From contig CAJXYU010000001.1 in assembly GCA_913063155.1 (NCBI GenBank), forward strand, positions 496,001-560,000: a stretch of DNA of 64,000 nucleotides. Reading direction: 5' to 3'. The translations under genes were made by a program, and so were the position numbers. This DNA is from an uncultured Desulfovibrio sp. (lineage in GTDB: Bacteria > Desulfobacterota > Desulfovibrionia > Desulfovibrionales > Desulfovibrionaceae). The notes under the pieces were generated by a model that searched no databases, was not told the DNA's origin, and saw only the letters and a program-made list of their open reading frames with translations. The first letter of the stretch is position 1; every line of letters begins with the position of its first letter. This document shows, piece by piece, positions 42,135 through 49,758 of the stretch.

Positions 42135-43607
42135 ATGAAGCAGATTCTGAAAAAATATATCCTCGCAACAACCGTGTTCATGCTGTTTTTCGTGTCCGTG
42201 GCCCGGGCCCACCCACACGTATTCATCGACGCCTCGCCGGTCATCGTCATCGATGAACAGGGGGTTGCGGGCATCCGCCAGCACTGGGTCTTCGACGACA
42301 TGTTCACCAGCGCCATCCTGAGCGACATCGGTGTGGCCCCGGACGACATCGGCACCACAGCCGGCCAGACAGCCATACGCGACGGTGCGTTCTCCTACCT
42401 GAAAAACTTCGACTACTTCACGGCCGTGCATTTGGACGCCGAACAGTTGCCCATCAAGGAAGCCATGGATTTCCGCGCCTCCACCACGGAAGACAACCGG
42501 TTGGTATACGATTTCTATCTGCCCCTGAACATACCGGTGGAAAAACAGCATACTCTGCGCATCGCCATCTACGACAAGGAGTACTACTCGGACATTCTGT
42601 TGAAAGAGGACGAGATTTCGTTCGAGATCAACGGGGCAATTTCCGTAAGCCACACGGTGTCCCCGGCCAAGGACCTGGCTTACTGGGGAGGTTACAATAT
42701 ACCGCAGGGCATCACACTGCACCTGGCCCCGGCCGGCGTGGGCACAGGCAAGACCCCTTCCGCTGCAGTCGCTCCCAGGACAGCGCCCGCTGCCGACGAA
42801 GACGCTTCCCCAACCATGCGTCAAACCATCATGAAACAGGTAACCATGCTCCAGAAAGTCATCAAGCAACGGATGACCGGCTTGGGTAACGACATCCGGA
42901 AAAATCCGCTGGGCTCGGCCTTCTGGATGTTCCTGTTGCTTTCCTTTCTGTACGGCGGAGTGCACGCCATCGGCCCCGGCCACGGCAAGACCGTTGTCTG
43001 TTCTTACTTCCTGGCCCGCCCAGGCTCCTTGTGGCTGGGCGCAGTCATGGGCAATACGATCACCTTCGTGCATGTGGGGTCCGCCGTGCTGGTGGTCGCC
43101 GTCGCCTATATTCTGCTGGGACAGGGCATGGGTGGTTTCCACGAAGCCAACAAATACATCCAGCCCGCAAGCTTCGGCCTGCTGGCCTTGGTGGGTGTAG
43201 GATTGGCGGTCAAAATCGCCATGGATCTGCGCAAGGGAGGCCTGCTCCAGGGGCCGGCCTGCCCCGTTGATTCCAAGGATGTGATCCGCTCGGGCAACAC
43301 GAAAAGCGTACTGCTGGTTTCCTTCATAACCGGCGTGGTGCCCTGTCCGGGGGCAGCCGTGATTCTGGCCTTCGCCATCGGCCTGAACATCCTGGGAGCG
43401 GGGCTTGCGGCCATGCTGGCCCTGGCCCTTGGCATGGGCCTGACCACCACTTTGTTTGCCTGGACGGCGGTAAGTGCCCGGGGCCTGACTTTGAAGCTGT
43501 CCAGTCGCAACCGAACCTTCTTCAATTGGTTTTACGCCATTATTTCCATCTGTTCCGCCCTGAGCATCGCGCTGTTCGGCGCGGCCATGTTCGTGGGCGG
43601 CTTCTAG
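42135..43607 (+). CDS. DUF1007 domain fused to NicO/RcnA-type nickel-cobalt exporter
   Basis: The 490-residue protein has a signal sequence ending SVARA-HPHVF. A DUF1007 periplasmic domain follows (about 27-215, HPHVFIDASPVIVIDEQGVAGIRQHWVFDDMF...). A Pro/Ala linker leads to a six-span NicO transporter with GGVHAIGPGHGKTVVCSYFLARPGS and FITGVVPCPGAAVILAFAIGLNI. In relatives DUF1007 and NicO are usually separate neighbouring genes, so this looks like a fusion. It likely exports Ni2+ or Co2+. No Shine-Dalgarno is clear before ATG 42135. It ends directly against the convergent transglycosylase gene. Confidence 0.88.
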   Translation: MKQILKKYILATTVFMLFFVSVARAHPHVFIDASPVIVIDEQGVAGIRQHWVFDDMFTSAILSDIGVAPDDIGTTAGQTAIRDGAFSYLKNFDYFTAVHLDAEQLPIKEAMDFRASTTEDNRLVYDFYLPLNIPVEKQHTLRIAIYDKEYYSDILLKEDEISFEINGAISVSHTVSPAKDLAYWGGYNIPQGITLHLAPAGVGTGKTPSAAVAPRTAPAADEDASPTMRQTIMKQVTMLQKVIKQRMTGLGNDIRKNPLGSAFWMFLLLSFLYGGVHAIGPGHGKTVVCSYFLARPGSLWLGAVMGNTITFVHVGSAVLVVAVAYILLGQGMGGFHEANKYIQPASFGLLALVGVGLAVKIAMDLRKGGLLQGPACPVDSKDVIRSGNTKSVLLVSFITGVVPCPGAAVILAFAIGLNILGAGLAAMLALALGMGLTTTLFAWTAVSARGLTLKLSSRNRTFFNWFYAIISICSALSIALFGAAMFVGGF

Positions 43608-44699
43608 TTATCTTTCGATGATCAACACCTGCCCCGGATGGATGGTGCTGCTCGTTTTCAGATTGTTGAGCCGCAGCAACTGCCTCAGGGATATACGGTA
43701 TTTCTGTGCGATACGCAGGAGAGATTCGCCTTTGCTGACCTTGTGCACCCGCCCCCGAACCTCTGCCCGGTACTTGGTGATGAGCGGCTCGTACTTTTCA
43801 GCGAAGGCTTCCGCCGCCCCCTTGGGCAGGAAGACCAGGTGAGTTCCAAGGGGCAGCTTGTCCCGCCGGATCTGCGGATTCAGATCCCGAATATTCTTAT
43901 AGGTGGTGCCTGCGGCCTTGGCCACCAGCATGACCGGCGTGTACCTGCGGCAGCGAAGCCGGATCCGGTCATATTCCACAGGTTGGTAATAGTCCTCGGG
44001 CAAAAGCCGGAAGCCGTACTTTCCGGGATCGGACATGATCATCTTGGCCACGATGGCCCGGATCACGTAACGCTGGGTCTCCTCGGGCAGATGTAGAGAA
44101 TAGTAATTGCCGGTCTCCTGGTTCTTCACAGCCTTTTTCAGCCCGGACTCGCCCATGTTGTAGGCAGCGGCTGAAAGCGTCCAGGAACCGAACATGGCGT
44201 GCAGGTCCTTGAGATAGTTGACGGCCGCCTTGGTGGAAAAAATGAAATTGCGCCGCTCATCAATGTACCGGTCCACGCGAAGCCCATACTTCTTACCCGT
44301 GGAGGAAATGAATTGCCAGATGCCCCGTGCCCCGGCATGAGAACCCACGGTGGGGCGCAGAGCGCTTTCGATGACCGGCAGATACTTGAGATCGTCCGGC
44401 ATATGGTTGAGCCGGAGCATGCGCTCGATATGCGGGAAATAGCGCCCGGTACGCTTCATCCACAAAATCATCTGGGCCCGGTCCCACTGGATGAGCAGAA
44501 TTTCCTTTTCCAGACGTTCTCGCACCTCGGGATTGTCCAGGGGGACAGGCTCGCCGCAGAAATCCAGCGGCCCTTTGATGCGCATGACGGATTCCAAAGA
44601 CGGAAATCGGGACGGAGCAAGCTCCTCTGCTGGACAAACGCCGGTGGACATAAAAAGCATGCACAAAACCAGCGAGGCCAGACGCGGCAACCTGAACAT
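43608..44699 (-). CDS. MltD-like lytic transglycosylase with LysM domain
   Basis: The 363-residue protein has a signal peptide (MFRLPRLASLVLCMLFMSTGVCPA), an SLT domain (about 85-215), and one C-terminal LysM. In the SLT domain the catalytic Glu is in YLPVIESALRPTVGSHAGARGIWQFISSTGKKYGL and is followed by AAYNMGESGLKKA. The LysM reads HKVSKGESLLRIAQKYRISLRQLLRLNNL. It cleaves peptidoglycan glycan strands with 1,6-anhydro ends. The stop abuts the stop of the NicO gene. GAGAGG lies upstream of the ATG. Confidence 0.93.
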   Translation of the reverse strand: MFRLPRLASLVLCMLFMSTGVCPAEELAPSRFPSLESVMRIKGPLDFCGEPVPLDNPEVRERLEKEILLIQWDRAQMILWMKRTGRYFPHIERMLRLNHMPDDLKYLPVIESALRPTVGSHAGARGIWQFISSTGKKYGLRVDRYIDERRNFIFSTKAAVNYLKDLHAMFGSWTLSAAAYNMGESGLKKAVKNQETGNYYSLHLPEETQRYVIRAIVAKMIMSDPGKYGFRLLPEDYYQPVEYDRIRLRCRRYTPVMLVAKAAGTTYKNIRDLNPQIRRDKLPLGTHLVFLPKGAAEAFAEKYEPLITKYRAEVRGRVHKVSKGESLLRIAQKYRISLRQLLRLNNLKTSSTIHPGQVLIIER

Positions 44700-44744
44700 A
44701 GGGAATATTCCTCTCTTCTCCGGCTGCCGCGCCGGCCGCCGGAT

Positions 44745-45935
44745 CTACAGTTTCGATTTCAGCACGATGTCCGTGATGGGACCGCGAGAACGGTCGCCCT
44801 TCAGGACCATGTGCGCATAATTCCTGTACCCCCGAAGCTTCTTCACGGTCCAGTTCAGTCCGTTATTTGATTCGTTGAGGTACGGATTGTCCACCTGCCG
44901 GGTATCGCCCAGGCAAATGCACTTGACGTTTTCGCTCATGCGAGTCAGCAGGGCCCGGGTTTCACTCCGGGACAGGTTCTGCATTTCGTCCACGATGACC
45001 ACCGCGTTTTCGATGTTCATGCCCCGAATGAAAGCCACGGGCTGAATCTCGAATTTCTTGGGATTAAGCTTCAGGTTGTCGGCCGCCGGGTCCACAAAGA
45101 TGCGGTTGGCCGGACGGGAGTCGTGGAGCTTGATGAGCAGGTCCTGCACGTACTTCACGTACGGCAACATTTTTTCCTCAATGTCACCGGGAAGATAGCC
45201 CATTTTCGCGCCAATCTCCACCACGGGCTTCACCAGGTAGATTTTCCTGAAGTTGTTGTCCTTGCGTTCCAAGACCAGATAGAGCGCCGCGGCCAAAGCC
45301 AGAAAGGTCTTCCCGTACCCGGCCTCGGACTGGATGGACATGAGGTCGATGTCCGCATTGAGCATGAGCTCAAGCGCCAGGTTCTGGTATACGCTGCGCG
45401 GCTTCACCCCCCAGACTTCGTGCTGGTAGGATATGGCCTTGGGGCCATCCGGGCCGTGAAAAACAGGCACGCCGTTTTCCCACTGGAAGCAGTTGGGTTC
45501 AGGCTCCTCACCTTCCTCCACGAAACCGGTGAATTGCTGGCTTTCGGACTTGAACGGGTCCGAATCCCGGTATTCTTCGCAGGGAATGCCGTAAACCTTG
45601 GCCTTGATCTGCAGAATGCGGTCGTTGGTTATCAGGATGGCATCCTCGGGAGCCATATGCAGGATTTCCTTGAGGATGCGGTCGTCCATCCACTCGTCGT
45701 CCAGGGTAATGGCGAAATCAGGCGGAAAGACGTTGACGTCGTCGTCGCAGAGAATGGCTCGGACCGCCTGCGAGACGATGTGTCCGATTCTCGAATCTTT
45801 TTTGAGTTTATCGAGTTCCGAAAGGACCGTGTAAGGAATGTGGATGATGTTTTCCTGCCCGTTTCGAAGGGCAGCGATGCTTTTGGGATTTTCCAGCAGG
45901 ACGTTGGTATCGAGGACAAAATTCTTCTGGGCCAT
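44745..45935 (-). CDS. PhoH-like ATPase with N-terminal PIN domain
   Basis: The 396-residue protein joins a PIN nuclease domain (FVLDTNVLLENPKSI, SELDKLKKDS, ILITNDRILQIKAKVYG, about 5-130) to a PhoH ATPase domain. The ATPase has Walker A SEAGYGKTFLALAAA and the DExx stretch VVIVDEMQNLSRSETRALLTR. The PhoH2 type is thought to act as an RNA helicase-nuclease. ATG 45935 has GGGGGA upstream. It precedes the transglycosylase gene by 45 bases on the same strand. Confidence 0.93.
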   Translation of the reverse strand: MAQKNFVLDTNVLLENPKSIAALRNGQENIIHIPYTVLSELDKLKKDSRIGHIVSQAVRAILCDDDVNVFPPDFAITLDDEWMDDRILKEILHMAPEDAILITNDRILQIKAKVYGIPCEEYRDSDPFKSESQQFTGFVEEGEEPEPNCFQWENGVPVFHGPDGPKAISYQHEVWGVKPRSVYQNLALELMLNADIDLMSIQSEAGYGKTFLALAAALYLVLERKDNNFRKIYLVKPVVEIGAKMGYLPGDIEEKMLPYVKYVQDLLIKLHDSRPANRIFVDPAADNLKLNPKKFEIQPVAFIRGMNIENAVVIVDEMQNLSRSETRALLTRMSENVKCICLGDTRQVDNPYLNESNNGLNWTVKKLRGYRNYAHMVLKGDRSRGPITDIVLKSKL

Positions 45936-46224
45936 TAATCCCCCGTCCAAAGTACTAATGTTACTTTTTGGTGGCTACGGATAAACGCGACTTGATCACG
46001 AGTATTGCTCGCCGGGTTCCATCAAGACCTCCTTTTGTTCCTATGGAACCAATGTGCTGGGTTTTCGTGAGAAAGTCTAGAGTGAAATTACGCCATGGAA
46101 GGAAACATGAACATGTCGGGCACGTGACGAATTGGTCATAACAGCCTGTCCTGCTGCGAACCGTTTGGATTTGCGATTCAGGGGTTCGAAGGGTATAGCC
46201 ATCCCACAATAAGGAGATCACATC

Positions 46225-46620
46225 ATGAAATATATCGCCCTGCTTGACGAAGAGAAAAAAGGCTACGGCGTCACCTTCCCGGATTTTCCGGAATGCGTCA
46301 CCTTCGGCGCGGACGTGGACGAGGCCGTGGACATGGCCCACGAATCACTGTCCATGTTTGTGGAACTGCTGCGGGAAAACGGCGAGTCCCTGCCCGAACC
46401 CAGCACGCCATCGTCGGCCAAGTCCCAGGCCGCCGGCCGCAAACTGATCACCGTGGAAATATCCGAAGACGACGACGATTTCGAAGAGGTCGAGGTCACC
46501 ATGCACAAATTCCTGCTGGAACGCATCATCAAGTACTCCGACAAGTACGGCGTCTCTCCGGCCGACTTTCTGGCAGTGGCGGCCCGCGAAGCCATCCGGA
46601 GGGACGTGTTCAAGGATTAA
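46225..46620 (+). CDS. HicB-family protein without an adjacent HicA
   Basis: The 131-residue protein starts MKYIALLDEEKKGYGVTFPDFPECVTFGADVDEAVDMAHESL, the HicB antitoxin RNase-H-like fold. It ends with a helix-rich DNA-binding-like tail. AAGGAG lies 6 bases before the ATG. No 60-residue HicA mRNA interferase was found on either side (about 290 bases upstream are empty and a tautomerase gene follows). It may therefore be an orphan regulator, not part of a toxin-antitoxin pair. Confidence 0.85.
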   Translation: MKYIALLDEEKKGYGVTFPDFPECVTFGADVDEAVDMAHESLSMFVELLRENGESLPEPSTPSSAKSQAAGRKLITVEISEDDDDFEEVEVTMHKFLLERIIKYSDKYGVSPADFLAVAAREAIRRDVFKD

Positions 46621-46640
46621 CCACACAGGAGGCTCCCGAC

Positions 46641-47030
46641 ATGCCCATCGTTACCATCACGGCCTTTGCGGGGCGCAGCGCAAAGGAAAAGAAGGCACTT
46701 TTCGACGCCGTGCACAACGCTCTGCGTCACGCCTTCAAAATTCCCGAGAACGACCGCACCCAGCGGCTCATTGAGCTGCCGAAAGAAAATTTCGAAATCC
46801 AGGAAGGCCGTACGGAAAAATTCGTATTCGTGGAGATCGAGGCTTTTGCCGGGCGCAGCGTGGGAGCCAAACGAATCCTGTACAAAGCCGTGGCCGATGA
46901 ATTCGTTGCCTTGGGCATGAGCGACAACGATTTCATGGTCCTGCTCAAGGACCATCCCTTGGAGAACTGGGGCATTCGCGGCGGCCAAGCCGCCTGCGAC
47001 GTGGATTTGGGGTTCACGGTAAATGTATAA
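46641..47030 (+). CDS. Tautomerase-superfamily protein
   Basis: The 129-residue protein begins MPIVTITAFAGRSAKEKKALFDAVHNAL, with Pro-1 as the likely catalytic base after Met removal. A second half (EIEAFAGRSVGAKRILYKAVADEFVALG) resembles the first, so it is a double-length 4-OT/MIF-type tautomerase. AGGAGG lies 8 bases before ATG 46641. It follows the HicB gene by 20 bases and is closed by a terminator. The substrate is unknown. Confidence 0.88.
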   Translation: MPIVTITAFAGRSAKEKKALFDAVHNALRHAFKIPENDRTQRLIELPKENFEIQEGRTEKFVFVEIEAFAGRSVGAKRILYKAVADEFVALGMSDNDFMVLLKDHPLENWGIRGGQAACDVDLGFTVNV

Positions 47031-47035
47031 TTAAG

Positions 47036-47063
47036 AAAGGCAATGCATAAACACCGCCTTTTT
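47036..47063 (+). terminator. Terminator after the tautomerase gene
   Basis: AAAGGC pairs with GCCTTT around a 13-14 base loop and is followed by more T. The stem is short. Confidence 0.55.
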
Positions 47064-47812
47064 CAATTCGAGCCCAATCTTCTCCCATACACGGCGGGAA
47101 ATCCTCTGTCTTTGATCCGTTTTACCGTTCTTTCGATGTCATAGGGCACAAAGCACACCTCAAGCCTACGGGTGTGCGGCTCGTAAATGACGTACTTTGC
47201 ATTGGGGTTGCCGTCGCGGGGCTGACCCACGGCCCCCACGTTGATAATGTGCCTGGTCTCCGGGTCCAAAGTCACGACCCTGTCCAGCGCCTGTCGTGTG
47301 CCTTCTGCACCGTCGAACTCGTAGTGCCACAGCTCGTGGGTATGCCCCACAAAGCAGACCGACTCGGCAAAGGAGGCAAAGACCTCACCCAGCCTGGCAT
47401 GGCAACTGTAGATGTAGGTACGCACGTCCGAGGGCGGACAGCCGTGCACGAACCGGCAACCACAACGTTCCATGCTTTTGGGCCTGGATGTGAGCCAGCG
47501 AAGGGAATCGTCGGAAAGCAGGGCGCGGGTCTTAAGCAGCATGTCTCTGGCCTGAGGATTGAACCAGGACAGGTAATAATCCCCCAGAAGCCCCTGTTCA
47601 TGGTTGCCCAGGACCATCTCGATACCGCGTTCGCGTACCAGCCGGGTACACTCCTCGGGCTCCGGACCATAGCCCACCACGTCTCCCAGGCTGTAGACTT
47701 CATCCACCCCCAGCCTGTCCAAGTCCGACAAGACGCTCTCAAGCGCGGCCAAATTGCCGTGAACATCGGAGAAAACTGCTATTCGTCGTGCACAATCGCT
47801 CATGTTTTTCAT
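47063..47812 (-). CDS. Metallophosphoesterase of the YfcE/ApaH-like group
   Basis: The 249-residue phosphoesterase shows the full metal-site set: FSDVHGNLAAL, SLGDVVGYGPEPEECT, MVLGNHEQGLLGDY, VHGCPPSDVR, CFVGHTHELWH, and INVGAVGQPRDGNPNAKYVIY. ATG 47812 has AGGAG 5 bases upstream and is preferred to 47803 or the long frame from 47854. Substrates in this group include phosphodiesters and diadenosine compounds; none is indicated here. It is divergent from the MASE-type kinase. Confidence 0.9.
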   Translation of the reverse strand: MKNMSDCARRIAVFSDVHGNLAALESVLSDLDRLGVDEVYSLGDVVGYGPEPEECTRLVRERGIEMVLGNHEQGLLGDYYLSWFNPQARDMLLKTRALLSDDSLRWLTSRPKSMERCGCRFVHGCPPSDVRTYIYSCHARLGEVFASFAESVCFVGHTHELWHYEFDGAEGTRQALDRVVTLDPETRHIINVGAVGQPRDGNPNAKYVIYEPHTRRLEVCFVPYDIERTVKRIKDRGFPAVYGRRLGSN

Positions 47813-47916
47813 ACTATCTCCTGCCTGCCGCCAGGGCAACCACCACCCTTGCACAGAATTGCCTCAGCTTCATTCCTCTGCTACAGAGAGCTTGCGGGAG
47901 TGGGTAGTAGTTTATT

Positions 47917-49746
47917 ATGTCTATACGAACAATTGTGACCACAATCCTCGGCCTGCTCGCACTCACCAGCCTCTATGCGGTGAGCCGCTACAACTATCTG
48001 CTGTTCCATTCCCTCGCCGAAACCATCAGTATCGCCGTGGCCTGGGCCGTTTTCGTCGTTGCCTGGAATTCTCGCCGCGTTGTGGAAAACAACTATGTGC
48101 TGCTCATCGGCATCGGCTTCCTGTTCTCGGGTCTCATCGACTTTCTGCACACCCTGGCATACGGCGGCATGGGCGTTTTCCCGAATTACGGTCCCAACCT
48201 GGGCACTTCCCTCTGGCTTGCCGCACGCATAATCCAGACCGGCGCCCTGCTCCTGGCTCCCCTGTTCGTGCGCAAGGGCTTCAACGCCTACGTAGCTTTT
48301 TCCGCCTTTGCCCTGACTACGGGCGTCCTCATCGCCTCCATTTTCGCGGGGATCTTTCCGCTCTGTTATGTGGAAGGTTCGGGCCCGACCCTGTTCAAGC
48401 TCTTCAGCGAATACACCGTCTGCCTGGGAATGGCCGCCGCTGCCTTCAAGCTCTTCCGGGAGAAAAAATTCTTCAGTGACCCGGTCTTCCGCATGCTCAT
48501 GGCCTACATCATATTTTCCATGCTCCAGGAACTCAGTTTCGTCACCTACACAAGCATGGGCGGCGGCAGCAGTCTTGTAGGCCATATGCTCAAAATCTTC
48601 GCCGTGTACTGCCTGTACAAAGCCATGGTGGTCACCAGCATTACCACCCCCCAGGAACTGCTCTACTGGAGGCTCAAAAAGAATGAGCAGGAATTGCGCA
48701 GCAGCAGGGAACGCTTCAAAACCGTGGCCGACTTCACCTATGACTGGGAATTCTGGCTGGACGAAAACGGCAAGTGCGTCTGGGTTTCGCCCTCGGCCAA
48801 ACGAACCACCGGCTACGATGCTCAGGACTTTTACAACGATCCCGACCTGTTCCGAAAAATCGTCCACCCCAATGACGCGGCCGCCTACATGGCCTGCGGC
48901 TCCAGGCACTGCGGCGAGGAGCCTCCGCGAACCGCCCAATTCCGAATCATCCGCAAGGACGGCCAGACGCGCTGGATAGGCCATGTCTGCCAGCCGGTCT
49001 ACGACTTTGAGGGCAACTGGCGCGGCCGGCGCGGCAGCAACCGCGACATCACTGAAATCAAGAAGGCCGAAGCCCTACAGCACGACGTGGAACGAATTGC
49101 CCGCCACGACCTCAAGTCGCCCATCAGCGGCCTCATCAGCGCGGCCGCCGCTCTCAAGGATATGAACAACCTCACCCCCCGGCAACGAACCCTGCTGGAA
49201 CAAATGGAACAGACCTCGAGACAGACCCTGAACATGGTGGACCTGTCTCTGACCCTGCTCAAGATAGAGGAACACAAGTACGAAATGCAGCCCGAGCCGC
49301 TCAACGCGGCCAACATGGTGGAAAAAGCGATGCTGGACGTGGAAAACATCCTGCGCGCCAAACGCATCAAGGCCGAAACCGTATTCGATTCCGATCGGAA
49401 AAACGCCCCCAGCGTCCTCATGGGTGAAGAACTGCTGACCAGGTCCATGCTCGGCAACCTGATCAAAAACGCGGCCGAGGCCTGCCCGGAAAACGAATCC
49501 ATATCCATCCGTGTGGTGCGCCGCAACGAAAACTGCTTCATCACCATCGAAAACCCGGGCGAGGTTCCACGCTCCATGCGGGACCGTTTCTTCGAAAAGT
49601 ACGCCACCCACGGCAAACGCGCGGGCATGGGCCTGGGGACCTATTCGGCCCGCCTCATGGCCCAGGTACAAAAAGGAACGGTGGTCCTCGACACCTCCGT
49701 AAAAGGAAGGACCACCGTCACCATCACCATGCCTGCGGCCGGCTGA
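47917..49746 (+). CDS. Sensor histidine kinase with MASE3-like membrane domain and PAS
   Basis: The 609-residue kinase has seven or eight N-terminal spans with GFLFSGLIDFLHTLAYGGMGVF and ANYGPNLGTSLWLAAR-like text (here FPNYGPNLGTSLWLAARIIQ), the MASE3 type. A PAS domain (about 265-385, with DWEFWLDENGKCVWVSPSAKRTTGYD) follows, then a HisKA-like segment VERIARHDLKSPISGLI with H and D, and HATPase_c (NLIKNAAEACPE, GMGLGTYSARLMA). The H-box reads RHDLKSP as in the HWE/HisKA variants. It should sense a membrane-associated signal. No response regulator is adjacent. Confidence 0.92.
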   Translation: MSIRTIVTTILGLLALTSLYAVSRYNYLLFHSLAETISIAVAWAVFVVAWNSRRVVENNYVLLIGIGFLFSGLIDFLHTLAYGGMGVFPNYGPNLGTSLWLAARIIQTGALLLAPLFVRKGFNAYVAFSAFALTTGVLIASIFAGIFPLCYVEGSGPTLFKLFSEYTVCLGMAAAAFKLFREKKFFSDPVFRMLMAYIIFSMLQELSFVTYTSMGGGSSLVGHMLKIFAVYCLYKAMVVTSITTPQELLYWRLKKNEQELRSSRERFKTVADFTYDWEFWLDENGKCVWVSPSAKRTTGYDAQDFYNDPDLFRKIVHPNDAAAYMACGSRHCGEEPPRTAQFRIIRKDGQTRWIGHVCQPVYDFEGNWRGRRGSNRDITEIKKAEALQHDVERIARHDLKSPISGLISAAAALKDMNNLTPRQRTLLEQMEQTSRQTLNMVDLSLTLLKIEEHKYEMQPEPLNAANMVEKAMLDVENILRAKRIKAETVFDSDRKNAPSVLMGEELLTRSMLGNLIKNAAEACPENESISIRVVRRNENCFITIENPGEVPRSMRDRFFEKYATHGKRAGMGLGTYSARLMAQVQKGTVVLDTSVKGRTTVTITMPAAG

Positions 49747-49758
49747 CCGCAAAACACA

